A stretch of 64,000 nucleotides of DNA from Rhizobium sp. NFR07 (GCF_900111905.1 NZ_FOKM01000005.1:248001-312000); one strand, 5' to 3'. Counted from the first letter of the stretch, positions 1 to 9,056 are shown. The notes: a model not told the origin generated them from the letters alone. Numbers and translations: made by a program.

Positions 1-2
1 AG

Positions 3-674
3 GAAGGCGTCGGTGATCGCGGTCGGGATTATTATCTCGCCGGCATCGACGGGCTTCTCTACGGCGACAGCCCGCAGGAAGGCTATGTTCGCGGCCAGAC
101 CTTCCTGCACGGCAGCCTTGGCATCCGCTTCGACGTGCCCGCGGATTTCCGCATCGACAACAAGGTCGAGGCCGTGCTTGCCACCGGGCCTGGTGAAAGC
201 GCGATCCGCTTCGATGGCGTTGCAGCCGGCGACAATAACAACCTGAGCAATTACCTGACCAGCGGCTGGGTCGCCGGTCTGCAGCCCGAGACGGTGCGCG
301 AAACCACGGTCAACGGCCTGCCGGCCGCCACCGCGCGCGCCTCGGCGGAGCGCTGGGAGTTCGATGTGACGGTAGTGCGGGTGGACCAGCAGATATTCCG
401 CTTCCTCACCGCCGTGCCGAAAGGCACGGCTACGCTGGAAAGCACGGCCGATACCCTTCGCAACAGCTTCCGCCGCATGACGCCGCAGGAAATCGCGTCG
501 CTCAAGCCGCTCAGGATCCGCATCGTCACCGTCGGCCCGAATGACAGCCTCGCCTCATTGTCCGGCCGGATGATGGGCACGGACCGCAAGGTCGATCTGT
601 TCAAGCTGATCAACGCGCTCCCGGCCGGCGCAACCGTGTCGCCCGGCCAGAAGGTCAAGATCATCTCCGAATAA
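3..674 (+). CDS. M48 family metalloprotease, C-terminal part (5' end outside window)
   Basis: The reading frame is open from the first bases of the window, so this is the 3' part of a longer gene. The visible 223 residues begin with a segment of the type RDYYLAGIDGLLYGD followed by GxVRGxxFLHxxLGIRFDVP. This matches the region after the catalytic domain in periplasmic M48 proteases of rhizobia. The last 55 residues (VTVGPNDSLASLSGRM through PGQKVKIISE) resemble a LysM-like cell-wall-binding fold. The HExxH zinc site should lie upstream and cannot be checked here. The family does envelope protein quality control. A strong hairpin terminator follows directly, so it is not co-transcribed with what comes next. 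Confidence 0.75.
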   Translation, partial: EGVGDRGRDYYLAGIDGLLYGDSPQEGYVRGQTFLHGSLGIRFDVPADFRIDNKVEAVLATGPGESAIRFDGVAAGDNNNLSNYLTSGWVAGLQPETVRETTVNGLPAATARASAERWEFDVTVVRVDQQIFRFLTAVPKGTATLESTADTLRNSFRRMTPQEIASLKPLRIRIVTVGPNDSLASLSGRMMGTDRKVDLFKLINALPAGATVSPGQKVKIISE

Positions 675-677
675 CAG

Positions 678-720
678 ATCGGGCTATCCGAAGACCGAAC
701 CGGTTTTCGGATAGCCCGAT
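678..720 (+). terminator. Intrinsic terminator, 15-bp perfect stem
   Basis: A perfect inverted repeat has arms at 678-692 and 706-720 and a 13-base loop. It starts 4 bases after the stop codon of the M48 protease gene. The converging rpoH gene ends at 776, so it may serve both strands. There is no long T run. Confidence 0.75.
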
Positions 721-775
721 GTTCAGGCGAGTTGCCGAGGTGCGCATGCGCCCCGGCTGGTCGGCACTTAAAATA

Positions 776-1642
776 TCAGCAGGCAGCCGCCGCCATCTGC
801 GGATTGGCCGAGACGAGAGCAGACTTCAGCTTCTCGATGGCACGGCTTTCGATCTGCCGCACGCGTTCCTTGGAAATGCCGAGCTCGGCGCCGAGCGCTT
901 CGAGCGTCGCACCGTCATCGGTCAGGCGACGGGCGCGAATGATCTTCTTTTCGCGATCGTTGAGCTTCGTCAGCGCACCCTGCAGCCACTTCAGGCGGCG
1001 CTCGCCGTCGATCATGCCGGAAACCTGCTCGTCCGGCAGCGGCTCTCCACTTTCCAGCATGTCTAGACGTTCGCCGCTGTCGTTGTCGCCCGCAATTGTC
1101 GGAGCCTGCAGCGACGCGTCGTTGGCAGAAAGGCGTGCATCCATCGTCTGTACGTCGGCGACGCTGACACCGAGCGCAACGGCAATCTCTTCATGGATGG
1201 CGCGGGCTGTCAGGTTGGAATCGCCGCGGGCAAGCTTGGCGCGAAGACGACGGAGATTGAAGAAGAGAGCCTTCTGCGCAGAACTGGTGCCGCCGCGGAC
1301 GATCGACCAGTTGCGCAGGATGTAATCCTGCATGGAAGCGCGGATCCACCAGCTTGCATAGGTTGAAAAACGTACGTCCCGTTCCGGCTCAAACCTTGCC
1401 GCCGCTTCGAGCAGCCCTACATAACCTTCCTGTACGAGGTCGCTCATCGGCAGGCCGAAGCCCCGGAACTTCGAAGCCATTGCGATGACCAGACGCATAT
1501 GCGCAAGTGCAATCTGGTTGCGCGCATTCTGGTCCTGAGCGTCCTTCCAGCGGATGGCGAGATCTCGCTCCTCTTCGCGGGCGAGATATGGAGCCGACAT
1601 CGCTATCTTGATCATGGTACGGTCTGCGGACATGGCTGTCAT
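776..1642 (-). CDS. rpoH2: RNA polymerase heat-shock sigma factor RpoH2 (sigma-32 family)
   Basis: This 288-residue protein directs RNA polymerase to heat-shock and stress promoters. Region 2 is clear (LVQEGYVGLLEAA near residues 69-81, FSTYASWWIRASMQDYI near 92-108). The RpoH box QKALFFNLRR sits at about 123-132 and distinguishes sigma-32 from other group 3 factors. Region 4.2 (LGISKERVRQIESRAIEKLK) is near the C-terminus. The ATG at 1642 was chosen because GGAGA lies 6 bases upstream; the frame stays open further upstream to 1888. Rhizobia carry two rpoH genes. The EcfG-type promoter upstream at 1844-1869 and the neighbouring carD and fdxA favour rpoH2, which in Sinorhizobium meliloti is controlled by RpoE2. 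The choice between paralogues is an inference. Confidence 0.9.
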   Translation of the reverse strand: MTAMSADRTMIKIAMSAPYLAREEERDLAIRWKDAQDQNARNQIALAHMRLVIAMASKFRGFGLPMSDLVQEGYVGLLEAAARFEPERDVRFSTYASWWIRASMQDYILRNWSIVRGGTSSAQKALFFNLRRLRAKLARGDSNLTARAIHEEIAVALGVSVADVQTMDARLSANDASLQAPTIAGDNDSGERLDMLESGEPLPDEQVSGMIDGERRLKWLQGALTKLNDREKKIIRARRLTDDGATLEALGAELGISKERVRQIESRAIEKLKSALVSANPQMAAAAC

Positions 1643-1843
1643 TGTCTTCTCCGTCAACGGTTCTGGTCTGACAAAAACAGCGGGATGACCGGAAACAAGC
1701 AGCCGCAAGGATGCTGGCGTAGGATCGGATTGGCTGCTTTCGTCCCCCTGGTTGTGACGACCCGGAAAACCCGTAATCGTCATCGTTTTGACGGGAACCA
1801 AGGGCAGCGTTACGCAGCAATCAGTTCGCCGTTCCGGCGGGTT

Positions 1844-1869
1844 AACGCGGCAGTCGAGGAAAAGTTCCA
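1844..1869 (-). promoter_or_regulatory. EcfG/RpoE2-type promoter for rpoH2
   Basis: On the minus strand the sequence reads GGAAC (1869-1865), 17 bases, then CGTT (1847-1844). This is an exact match to the alphaproteobacterial general-stress (EcfG/RpoE2) consensus. It lies about 200 bases before the rpoH2 ATG, which implies a leader of roughly 190 bases. Control of rpoH2 by RpoE2 is established in S. meliloti; the assignment here rests on the motif match. Confidence 0.72.
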
Positions 1870-1872
1870 ATA

Positions 1873-1902
1873 AAAAAACCCGGCACAAGGCCGGGTTTTT
1901 TG
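1873..1902 (-). terminator. Terminator after carD
   Basis: A12-base arm AAAAAACCCGGC is repeated inverted at 1891-1902 with a 6-base loop. T runs flank it on both strands. It lies 20 bases past the carD stop and just upstream of the rpoH2 promoter, insulating the two genes. Confidence 0.85.
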
Positions 1903-1922
1903 CATGCGTATTTCAACTCGGA

Positions 1923-2495
1923 TCAGGCAGCTTCTTCCTGGGCTTCGTCTTCATCCAGGGACTTGCCGCGCTTAGGGCCCTTGGCCAGATTTACCTCGAC
2001 GAGGCGAACGGCTTCGGTTTCCGACATCTTGTTCACGGCAGCAATTTCGCGCGCCATCCGATCAAGCGCAGCTTCGTAAAGCTGGCGTTCGGAATAGGAC
2101 TGCTCCGGCTGGTTTTCAGCGCGATAGAGATCGCGAACCACTTCTGCGATCATGATCAGGTCGCCGGAATTGATCTTTGCATCATACTCCTGGGCGCGAC
2201 GCGACCACATGGTACGCTTGACGCGGGCCTTGCCCTGAACCACCTTGAGTGCGCGTTCGACGAAATCCGTCTCCGAAAGCTTGCGCATGCCAATCGTCAC
2301 GGCCTTGGTAACCGGAACCTTCAGCCGCATCTTGTCTTTTTCAAAGTCGATGACAAAAAGCTCGAGCTTCATGCCAGCTACTTCTTGCTCTTCAATCGCG
2401 GTAATCGTACCTACGCCATGCGCCGGATACACAATCGATTCGCCGGTCTTGAAGCCCTGGCGTGCAGGGGAATTCTTTTTCTGCTGAGTCGTCAT
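1923..2495 (-). CDS. carD: CarD/CdnL-family transcriptional regulator
   Basis: The 190-residue product carries an N-terminal CarD_CdnL_TRCF RNA-polymerase-interacting domain at about residues 17-75 (GFKTGESIVYPAHGVGTI, then a KLELFVIDFEKDKMRLKVPV strand pair). A helical C-terminal domain (SRRAQEYDAKINSGD, VVRDLYRAE, SERQLYEAALDRMAREIA) runs to about 165, and the tail is acidic. CarD-family proteins bind the polymerase beta subunit and stabilise open complexes at rRNA and housekeeping promoters. The ATG at 2495 is preceded by a GGA-containing site and begins a sequence (MTTQQKK) typical of the family; longer in-frame extensions upstream look non-coding. A strong terminator follows. Confidence 0.93.
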   Translation of the reverse strand: MTTQQKKNSPARQGFKTGESIVYPAHGVGTITAIEEQEVAGMKLELFVIDFEKDKMRLKVPVTKAVTIGMRKLSETDFVERALKVVQGKARVKRTMWSRRAQEYDAKINSGDLIMIAEVVRDLYRAENQPEQSYSERQLYEAALDRMAREIAAVNKMSETEAVRLVEVNLAKGPKRGKSLDEDEAQEEAA

Positions 2496-3087
2496 TCGTT
2501 TCCAAAACTCCCTTCTACTCACCCATTTCTGGGTCGGGGAAACCGGGTCAGTCAGGCCCGGATGAGACGGGGGAAACCGTCGGGTCACTCCATACTGATC
2601 CGCCCAAACGCGCACGAAAAACAGGCCCTTCGCCAAAATGCGACCGTCAGCGCTGCAACGCTGTTATGCCACCGATGGCGCTAGGGCTGGTCTGTTTCTT
2701 TCGTGATGTTTTTTGGGCACGCGAGTGCCTCTTTGAGGAACAGTGTCTCTTCTCTACCACAAAAAAGTGCGTAAATCAATAATTTGGTTTTAGAGCGCGC
2801 AAAAGACACATCAACCGGTCCTTGCCTATAAATCAAGCAGGATCTGCGTGAACGCAATGATCGCCTTGCCGCGCGCAGCGGCTTACGCCCGGAAAGTCGT
2901 TAAGCCGTGTATATGGGATCTCGTCCTGAGCGGTGCAAAATTCGACATCCTGATCAAGGCTTTAGTCGCCGGCATACGATCCATATGGCGCGAAATGGGC
3001 AACGGGACGGCACATCCCTGCTCGCCCGTCCGGCAAGACTGCGCCGAAGAGGCGACCGGATCTTCAACCCCACCGCTCCAACCTGCC
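2496..3087. other. 592-base spacer between carD and the monooxygenase gene
   Basis: This stretch holds the carD leader and promoter region. About 2690-2830 is more AT-rich than its surroundings and includes runs of A and T. No reading frame in it resembles a known protein. I saw no EcfG-type promoter, tRNA or strong hairpin. The region 2850-3087 is GC-rich again and lies directly downstream of the monooxygenase stop codon; it may be a remnant of inserted DNA. Confidence 0.5.
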
Positions 3088-4314
3088 TCAAACCATCGGG
3101 CTGCCGGGATCGAGCCCGAACCTGACGCGGCCGTAAAGTTCGAATGCCCATGTCGGATTGATGCCGGCATGCAGGTTGGCCACGCGGGCATCGCGCCATA
3201 GCCTATTGAGGGGGTGATCTTGGAATGCGAAGGAGGCACCGGCTGCACCCGCGAGCATGTCGACCGCCTCCATCGTGAGCTTGTTCGCATAGCCCGCATT
3301 CCGCCGAAGCTCCGTCCTCACCGGCAACGATACGGCCGAACCGTCGATGGCGGCCCGTTCCAGAACCTGAACGCATTTTCGCAACAGCAGTTCGGCAGCC
3401 TCGATCTTGGCGGTCGCCTCACCGACCTGCAGATGCGCAACCGGAGCTTCGCTCTGCTTTTGATATGGCGTGTAGAGTATGCCCCGCCGTGCGGCCTGCT
3501 CTACGAACTCGTCCACCATCGCCTTAGCGATCCCGACGCTGGTAAACGCCAGCTTCGTGAAAAAGAACGGCACCATCGGTATGCGATACAGCGCATGGTC
3601 CTCGAGATGCTCGGATTTATAGATACCGGCCATGGCTTGCGCGAGGTCGACAATTCGCGCGTTGGGAACGAAGACGTCCGATACGGAAACACTGTTGCTC
3701 CCGGTGCCCCTCAATCCGATAGTATCCCAATCATCGAGTATCTCGACATCGGAAATCGGAACGGCCCCGCCGGCCAGCTCCGCAAGTTGTCCGTCTTCGT
3801 CGAAGATCGGTAGCCCCAGGAAAGCCCAGCCTGCATGGCGAATGCCACTTGCGAAGCCCCAAACACCACTGTCGATGACGATACCATCCGCCACCCGGCG
3901 GATCTTCGCGGTCTTGGGCTGGAATGCTCCGGCCATATGCACATTCCGGCCTGACGAAAAGAACGACGAGGCAATCTCCTTGCTGTAGAATGCAGCAGCC
4001 CCCCATCCGCCGCCGCCCAGCAGGGACACCGTCCACCCGACGGCAGCGTCACCCCTGGACAGGGCAATGACGCAGTCCATCAGCGTCTCGAATGAGGCCT
4101 CGTGACCGCCATGGGCGACAGGTGTCAGAATATCGAATAGACCGGCGCTTTCGAGTTCTCCCACAGTGCTGTCAGGCAGCCGGCCAAGCCTGTCTGTTTC
4201 CTCGCGCCGGTCCCGCAGGTTTGCTGCGATCGCCTCGGCTGCTGCAACGAGGTCCGGACGGTAGGGAGCCGCTATGCGTGAGGTTTTCTCGGGTGCGGAT
4301 GTCAGAACGTTCAT
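3088..4314 (-). CDS. Acyl-CoA dehydrogenase-fold flavin monooxygenase (group D type)
   Basis: The 408-residue protein has the acyl-CoA dehydrogenase fold: an N-terminal helical domain (PDSTVGELESAGLFDILTP), a middle beta domain (GVWGFASGIRHAGWAFLG, then DDWDTIGLRGTGSNSVSVSDVFVP) and a C-terminal helical domain ending in RLWRDARVANLHAG. The ending and the absence of an obvious catalytic Glu context suggest the DszC/HpaB-like monooxygenases, which use reduced flavin supplied by a reductase, rather than a true dehydrogenase. No flavin reductase gene is adjacent, so the substrate and redox partner are unknown. It sits alone between fdxA and carD with spacers of about 170 and 590 bases, as if inserted between housekeeping genes. 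Confidence 0.75.
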   Translation of the reverse strand: MNVLTSAPEKTSRIAAPYRPDLVAAAEAIAANLRDRREETDRLGRLPDSTVGELESAGLFDILTPVAHGGHEASFETLMDCVIALSRGDAAVGWTVSLLGGGGWGAAAFYSKEIASSFFSSGRNVHMAGAFQPKTAKIRRVADGIVIDSGVWGFASGIRHAGWAFLGLPIFDEDGQLAELAGGAVPISDVEILDDWDTIGLRGTGSNSVSVSDVFVPNARIVDLAQAMAGIYKSEHLEDHALYRIPMVPFFFTKLAFTSVGIAKAMVDEFVEQAARRGILYTPYQKQSEAPVAHLQVGEATAKIEAAELLLRKCVQVLERAAIDGSAVSLPVRTELRRNAGYANKLTMEAVDMLAGAAGASFAFQDHPLNRLWRDARVANLHAGINPTWAFELYGRVRFGLDPGSPMV

Positions 4315-4484
4315 ATGGCTGATTCCTCGGTAAAGGTTACCAGCATATTATTCACGACGTCGCAGGTGCCTTTGTTGCACGACAAAACGAATGAGCTTCA
4401 ATCGTAACGATCAAAACAGCCATCCTTGGTCTTGCGAAGACGCAGACCAATCTCCGTCTTCGTTTCACACCTTGGAACTGTCGG

Positions 4485-4823
4485 TCAGTCGCCCTTGCCC
4501 GGCTCGGCGGAGAAATACTTCTCGTATTTGCCCTCTTCGCCGTCGACTTCCTTGGCGCCTTCCATCTCGTCCTTCTTGACCGTGATATTCGGCCAGATCT
4601 GCGCGAACTCGGCATTGATCTTCAGCCACTTGTCCAGCCCCGGCTCGGTATCGGGCTTGATCGCCTCAGCGGGACATTCCGGCTCGCAGACGCCGCAATC
4701 GATGCACTCGTCGGGATGGATGACGAGGAAGTTCTCGCCTTCATAGAAGCAATCGACCGGGCAGACCTCGACACAATCGGTGTACTTGCAGCGGATACAA
4801 TTATCGGTCACGACATACGTCAT
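4485..4823 (-). CDS. fdxA: 7Fe ferredoxin FdxA ([3Fe-4S][4Fe-4S])
   Basis: This 112-residue electron carrier has the Azotobacter FdI-like cysteine pattern: Cys9, Cys12, Cys17, Cys21 (followed by Pro) and Cys40, Cys43, Cys46, Cys50 (followed by Pro). That fits one 3Fe-4S and one 4Fe-4S cluster. The C-terminal half is acidic ([22 protein letters not shown]), as usual in alphaproteobacterial FdxA. The ATG at 4823 starts [17 protein letters not shown], the standard N-terminus of the family; the extension to 4835 is not needed. It follows the S4 protein gene after about 190 bases. Confidence 0.95.
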   Translation of the reverse strand: MTYVVTDNCIRCKYTDCVEVCPVDCFYEGENFLVIHPDECIDCGVCEPECPAEAIKPDTEPGLDKWLKINAEFAQIWPNITVKKDEMEGAKEVDGEEGKYEKYFSAEPGKGD

Positions 4824-5013
4824 GAGGCACTCCACATAGCGCGTTGATCAGGACACCGATTGGGAAGGTCGGGCCGGAGGCGCCGGAGACAAGCAACGCA
4901 ACCGCTGGAACCAGAGGCGGGCTACCCGGCATTTTCGAACGTGACGTAATGCCTTTGCCGTCCCTTAGCAAGAATAAAGCTTTCCGAAAAAGCGGCGCTG
5001 GAAGGTGGATTTT

Positions 5014-5451
5014 CTAATCGTCCCAAGGATCGACGAAGCGATCGGCGGCCGAACCGCTCGGTCCGGGGAAGAGGCGGTCGGTCTCGCGCCGCTCCTTCTT
5101 GGTAGGCCGCCCGCTGCCCTTGGCGCGCTGCGCCTGCTCGAACGCACTCAGCCGCTCGGTCTCCTCGCGCGGCGGCGTCAGGTCTTCGTAGAGAAGTTTG
5201 GCTTCCTCATAGGGTCCGCGTCGCTCGCCGCCCGACTTGACGACGAGAATGATGTCGCGGCGTTCGAGCGCAAGCTCGACCCTGTCGCCCGTCTTGACCT
5301 GGAAGCTCGGCTGACGGATCGACGCGCCGTTCACCTTCACGTGGCCGCTGTTCAAAAGACCCTGCGCAAGCGAGCGTGACTTCACCATGCGGGTGAAGAA
5401 AAGCCACTTGTCGATGCGCTGGCGCGTCTCTGCTTGTGGCTTTTCCGTCAT
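5014..5451 (-). CDS. S4-domain RNA-binding protein (Hsp15/HslR-like)
   Basis: The 145-residue protein has an S4 RNA-binding domain at about residues 11-60 (RQRIDKWLFFTRMVKSRSLAQGLLNSGHVKVNGASIRQPSFQVKTGD). A basic and acidic mixed tail follows (SGRPTKKERRETDRLFPG). HslR-type proteins bind nascent-chain-blocked 50S subunits during heat stress. The start is 13 bases after the stop of the upstream helicase gene, so the two are very probably one transcript, pairing an RNA helicase with an RNA-binding protein. Confidence 0.88.
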   Translation of the reverse strand: MTEKPQAETRQRIDKWLFFTRMVKSRSLAQGLLNSGHVKVNGASIRQPSFQVKTGDRVELALERRDIILVVKSGGERRGPYEEAKLLYEDLTPPREETERLSAFEQAQRAKGSGRPTKKERRETDRLFPGPSGSAADRFVDPWDD

Positions 5452-5464
5452 GGCTGAAGTCTTC

Positions 5465-8400
5465 TTACTTCTTCATCTGCTCCTTGAGAGCAGCGAGTTT
5501 TGCGAAAGGTGAATCCGGATCGAGCGGCTTTTCCTTGCGCGGCGGCTTGGCTTCGAAGCGCGCCGGCTGGGAATTCTTGTTGCGATCGTTCCGGTCGTTG
5601 CGCGGACCGCCCTCGTGGCGATCGCCGCGCGGCGGCCGGTCACCACGGTTGTCGTTCCGGCGATCACCGCGATTGCCGTCGCGTCCGCCTCGGGCTTCCT
5701 GGCCACGTCCCTCGCCACCCCGTCCTTCGCCACCACGGCGATCGTCGCGACGACCACCGCCATCACGACGGCCTTGGGCCGCGTCTTCGCCACCGGCATT
5801 GCGCTGGCCGCCCTGGTTGCCACGACGGTCACCCTGACGATCGCCATGCGGGCGTCCGCCACGCTGATTGTTTTCGCGACCGCCGCCCGGACGCCACAGG
5901 AGAACCGGCTTGGCCTCCTCGGGCTCTGCAGGCTTCTCGGCCTCGACGGGTGTTTCCGCAGTAGAAACGGCTTCAATAACGGTCTCTTCAGCCGCTCCCG
6001 ATGCGTTTTCGGCTTCCGCCGATACGCTTTCGATCACCGTCTCGGTCTCTGCGTTCTCAGCTGGTGCCGCTTCGGCAGGTGCAGCATCCGTAGTTTCTTC
6101 GGTCACCGTCTCTTCGGCAGAAGCTTCAGCCGCAACAGCCTCGGCAGCCGGCGCTGCAGCGCCATCGACGCTGACAAGATGCGCCTGGGCCTCTTCGGCC
6201 GGCACGGCATCGGCGCGGTAGCCGAGGCCCTTCAGGATCTCTTCCATGTCGTCCGGCGTTGCGCCGAGAATGGACAGCATGGCGGTCGTCGCGGTGAACC
6301 GGCGGCCGTCATAGGCACCTTCCGGACGCGGCGTCGTGCCGGGCTTCCACTGCAAGAGCGGACGGATGAGATCGGCGAGACGCTCGAGAATGTCGACGCG
6401 CACGGCGCGCTTGCCGAGGAAACGGAAGCCTGCGAGCTTGTAGAAGGTCCGCTCGAAGGACGGATCGGCGACAACCGATGTACGACCTGCTGCAAGAGCG
6501 GGAATGAGTTCGCCATAACCCGGCTTGTCGAGGCCGTCGTTCTTCAGCGCCCAGAGGAGCGTGATGAGTTCGGCCGGAGCCGGTTTCAGAAGTGCCGGCA
6601 TGAAGACGTGATAGGCGCCGAAGCGGATGCCGTAGCGGCGCATCGAAGCGCGCGCATCCTGATCCAGTGACTTCACGTCGTCGGCGACATCGCGACGGAA
6701 CATGACGCCGAGATTTTCGACCAGCTGGAACGCCAGGCCCTTCGCCAGACCCTGCAGGTCTTCTGCGCGGGAAAGGTCGTCGAGCGGCTTCAAGACGGTC
6801 GCGATATGATGATTGACGAAGCGCTCGATGCGGGCAAGCACATGCTCGCGGGCATTGCCGGTCAGTTGCTCGTCTGCCAGCAGGATGACGCGCGGGCGCA
6901 TGACGTGGTCGCTTGCGGCAAGCCGTGCGACGGGCTCGCCGAGCCAGCGGACGGAACCATCCGAGCCGACGGCGAGGTCGCTGTTGCCCGATGCATAAAG
7001 ACGCGCGGCGCGCGCTTCGAATTCAAGCGCAAGCGCCTTTTGTGCAGCAGCCTGCACGGCCTTCGCATCCGGACCTTCCGTGCCCGATGCAAGAGTAAAG
7101 CGGAAGCCCGCCAATTGTCCGACGTGATGTCCTTCGACAAACACGTCGCCATTTACACTGATTTCAGCTTCCAACATTGCATTCTCTCTCAGGCGCCTCA
7201 TGAGCACAGATGTCCTGCGATCAACAAAGCGTTTCGTCAACCTTTCATGTAGCGCGTCCGACAACCTATCCTCTATTTCCCGCGTCTTTTCTTGCCAGTG
7301 TGTCGGATCAGCAAGCCAGCCGGGGCGGTTAGAGACATAAGTCCAGGTCCGGATCTGAGCGATCCGGGCAGACAGGGTATCGATCTCGCCATCAGTACGA
7401 TCGGCACGTCGAACCTGCTCCGCCATGAAGTCCTCGTTCACCGTGCCGTGGCGCACAAGATCGAAGAAAAGCGTCGAAATAAGGTCCGCGTGCTGCGCAG
7501 GTGCAATTCTGCGATAATCGGGGAGCGCACAGGCATCCCAGAGCTTTTCGACCCGCTCCGCCGTGGTCGCGAGATCGCGCACTTCGGCATAACGGGAAAG
7601 ATGATCCAGCGCCTGGCTGTCGGTCGCCGGCAGCGCCCGGGTCAGTCCATGGATGGTGGGCGCGGCATCAAGGCTGCGCCGCAGATCCTGCAGCGAGGCG
7701 AAGCTCAGGTTCTTCGAGCGCCATTGCAGGACTTTGACATTGTCGAAGTGATGGCCCTCGATCCGCTCCACCAGTTCCTCGTCGAACGGCGCCACCTGGC
7801 CCGTCACCCCGAACGTGCCGTCGCGCAGATGACGGCCGGCGCGACCGGCAATCTGCGCCATTTCGGCGGGGTTGAGATTGCGGAACTGATATCCGTCGAA
7901 CTTGCGGTCCTGGGCAAAGGCGACATGATCGACATCGAGATTGAGGCCCATGCCGATCGCGTCGGTGGCCACCAGATATTCGACATCGCCTTCCTGGTAG
8001 AGCCCGACCTGAGCATTGCGGGTGCGCGGGCTGAGCGCGCCGAGCACGACCGCGGCCCCGCCCCGCTGGCGGCGGATCAGTTCTGCAATCGCGTAAACCT
8101 CGTCCGCCGAAAAGGCGACGATGGCCGAGCGCTGCGGCAGGCGGGTGATCTTCTTCTGGCCGGCGTAAAACAGTTGCGAAAGCCGAGGCCGCTCGACGAT
8201 CGTAATGCCCGGCAAAAGGCTTTCGAGGATCGGCCGCATCGTTGCGGCGCCGAGAAGCAGCGTCTCGTCCTTGCCGCGCAGGTTGAGGATACGGTCGGTG
8301 AAGATATGGCCGCGCTCGAGATCTCCGGCGAGCTGAACCTCGTCGATGGCGACGAAGGACGCCTTCGTTTCGCGCGGCATCGCTTCAACGGTACAGACCG

Positions 8401-8641
8401 AATAGCGCGCCATATGCGGCGTGATCTTTTCCTCGCCCGTGATCAGCGCAACATTATGGTGTCCGACCTTCTCGACCAGCCGCGTATAGACCTCGCGCGC
8501 GAGCAGACGCAGCGGCAGGCCGATCACGCCGGAGCCATGTGCCACCATGCGCTCGATCGCGTAATGCGTCTTTCCGGTGTTTGTCGGGCCGAGTACGGCA
8601 GTAACGCCACGCCCGCTGAAGATCATCGGCTGAGAATTCAA
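5465..8641 (-). CDS. SUV3-type superfamily 2 RNA helicase with RG-rich tail
   Basis: The product is about 1058 residues. Walker A GPTNTGKT is at about 18-25 and a DEVQ motif II at 100-103. The helicase C-terminal lobe has ATDAIGMGLNLDVDHVAF and QIAGRAGR. This arrangement matches the SUV3 family, whose mitochondrial member (SUPV3L1) works with an RNA-degrading partner. Roughly residues 830-920 form an Ala/Glu-rich acidic stretch and 940-1030 an Arg/Gly/Asp-rich stretch, both probably disordered and RNA-binding. No nuclease gene is adjacent; the S4 protein gene follows by 13 bases. The start is uncertain: TTG at 8641 or ATG at 8626, neither with a strong ribosome-binding site. Confidence 0.9.
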   Translation of the reverse strand: MNSQPMIFSGRGVTAVLGPTNTGKTHYAIERMVAHGSGVIGLPLRLLAREVYTRLVEKVGHHNVALITGEEKITPHMARYSVCTVEAMPRETKASFVAIDEVQLAGDLERGHIFTDRILNLRGKDETLLLGAATMRPILESLLPGITIVERPRLSQLFYAGQKKITRLPQRSAIVAFSADEVYAIAELIRRQRGGAAVVLGALSPRTRNAQVGLYQEGDVEYLVATDAIGMGLNLDVDHVAFAQDRKFDGYQFRNLNPAEMAQIAGRAGRHLRDGTFGVTGQVAPFDEELVERIEGHHFDNVKVLQWRSKNLSFASLQDLRRSLDAAPTIHGLTRALPATDSQALDHLSRYAEVRDLATTAERVEKLWDACALPDYRRIAPAQHADLISTLFFDLVRHGTVNEDFMAEQVRRADRTDGEIDTLSARIAQIRTWTYVSNRPGWLADPTHWQEKTREIEDRLSDALHERLTKRFVDRRTSVLMRRLRENAMLEAEISVNGDVFVEGHHVGQLAGFRFTLASGTEGPDAKAVQAAAQKALALEFEARAARLYASGNSDLAVGSDGSVRWLGEPVARLAASDHVMRPRVILLADEQLTGNAREHVLARIERFVNHHIATVLKPLDDLSRAEDLQGLAKGLAFQLVENLGVMFRRDVADDVKSLDQDARASMRRYGIRFGAYHVFMPALLKPAPAELITLLWALKNDGLDKPGYGELIPALAAGRTSVVADPSFERTFYKLAGFRFLGKRAVRVDILERLADLIRPLLQWKPGTTPRPEGAYDGRRFTATTAMLSILGATPDDMEEILKGLGYRADAVPAEEAQAHLVSVDGAAAPAAEAVAAEASAEETVTEETTDAAPAEAAPAENAETETVIESVSAEAENASGAAEETVIEAVSTAETPVEAEKPAEPEEAKPVLLWRPGGGRENNQRGGRPHGDRQGDRRGNQGGQRNAGGEDAAQGRRDGGGRRDDRRGGEGRGGEGRGQEARGGRDGNRGDRRNDNRGDRPPRGDRHEGGPRNDRNDRNKNSQPARFEAKPPRKEKPLDPDSPFAKLAALKEQMKK

Positions 8642-9056
8642 AGCGAAGTTCCGCGTCCATTAAACATCGCGTGCGTCGGAACGCCCGGAGTTTCGCCACA
8701 CATGGCGATACGGCAGGCCAAACGCAAGTAGAAAAGCGGCCTTCCCCGGCGAATTCGAGCCGGCTTTAAAACCGCCGGAACAGATGCGAACGAATCGGCG
8801 ACGAATCGACGACTCAATGGATTCACTGTCCGTTCTCACAACATATGGACAGATGGAGAGCCATGAATACCTGATCTGGTGTTTCGCCGCGAATCGGCAT
8901 GCATCGCGCTGAAAGAGCTGGCAGGACTCGTTTAGCGCGAAGAGTCAACGGAGTGCGCGATTCAATTTTACATTGCATGTCAGCAGTGGAAATGGTTGCA
9001 AGGCCACCCGTTAACACACCGTAACAACGTGTGAATGCAGGTGTTTTAGTCCCGAT
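8642..9056. other. Intergenic region between the helicase and the DUF3309 unit
   Basis: This 415-base divergent spacer has no reading frame I can support. It should hold the helicase promoter on the minus strand, but I could not identify one. The right end is AT-richer (GTTAACACACCGTAACAACG near 9010-9029) and leads into the EcfG-type promoter at 9057. Confidence 0.45.

Noticed and set aside
719..1325. Plus-strand frames opposite rpoH2
   Set aside because: They are shadows of the sigma factor gene, with no ribosome-binding site or recognisable domains.
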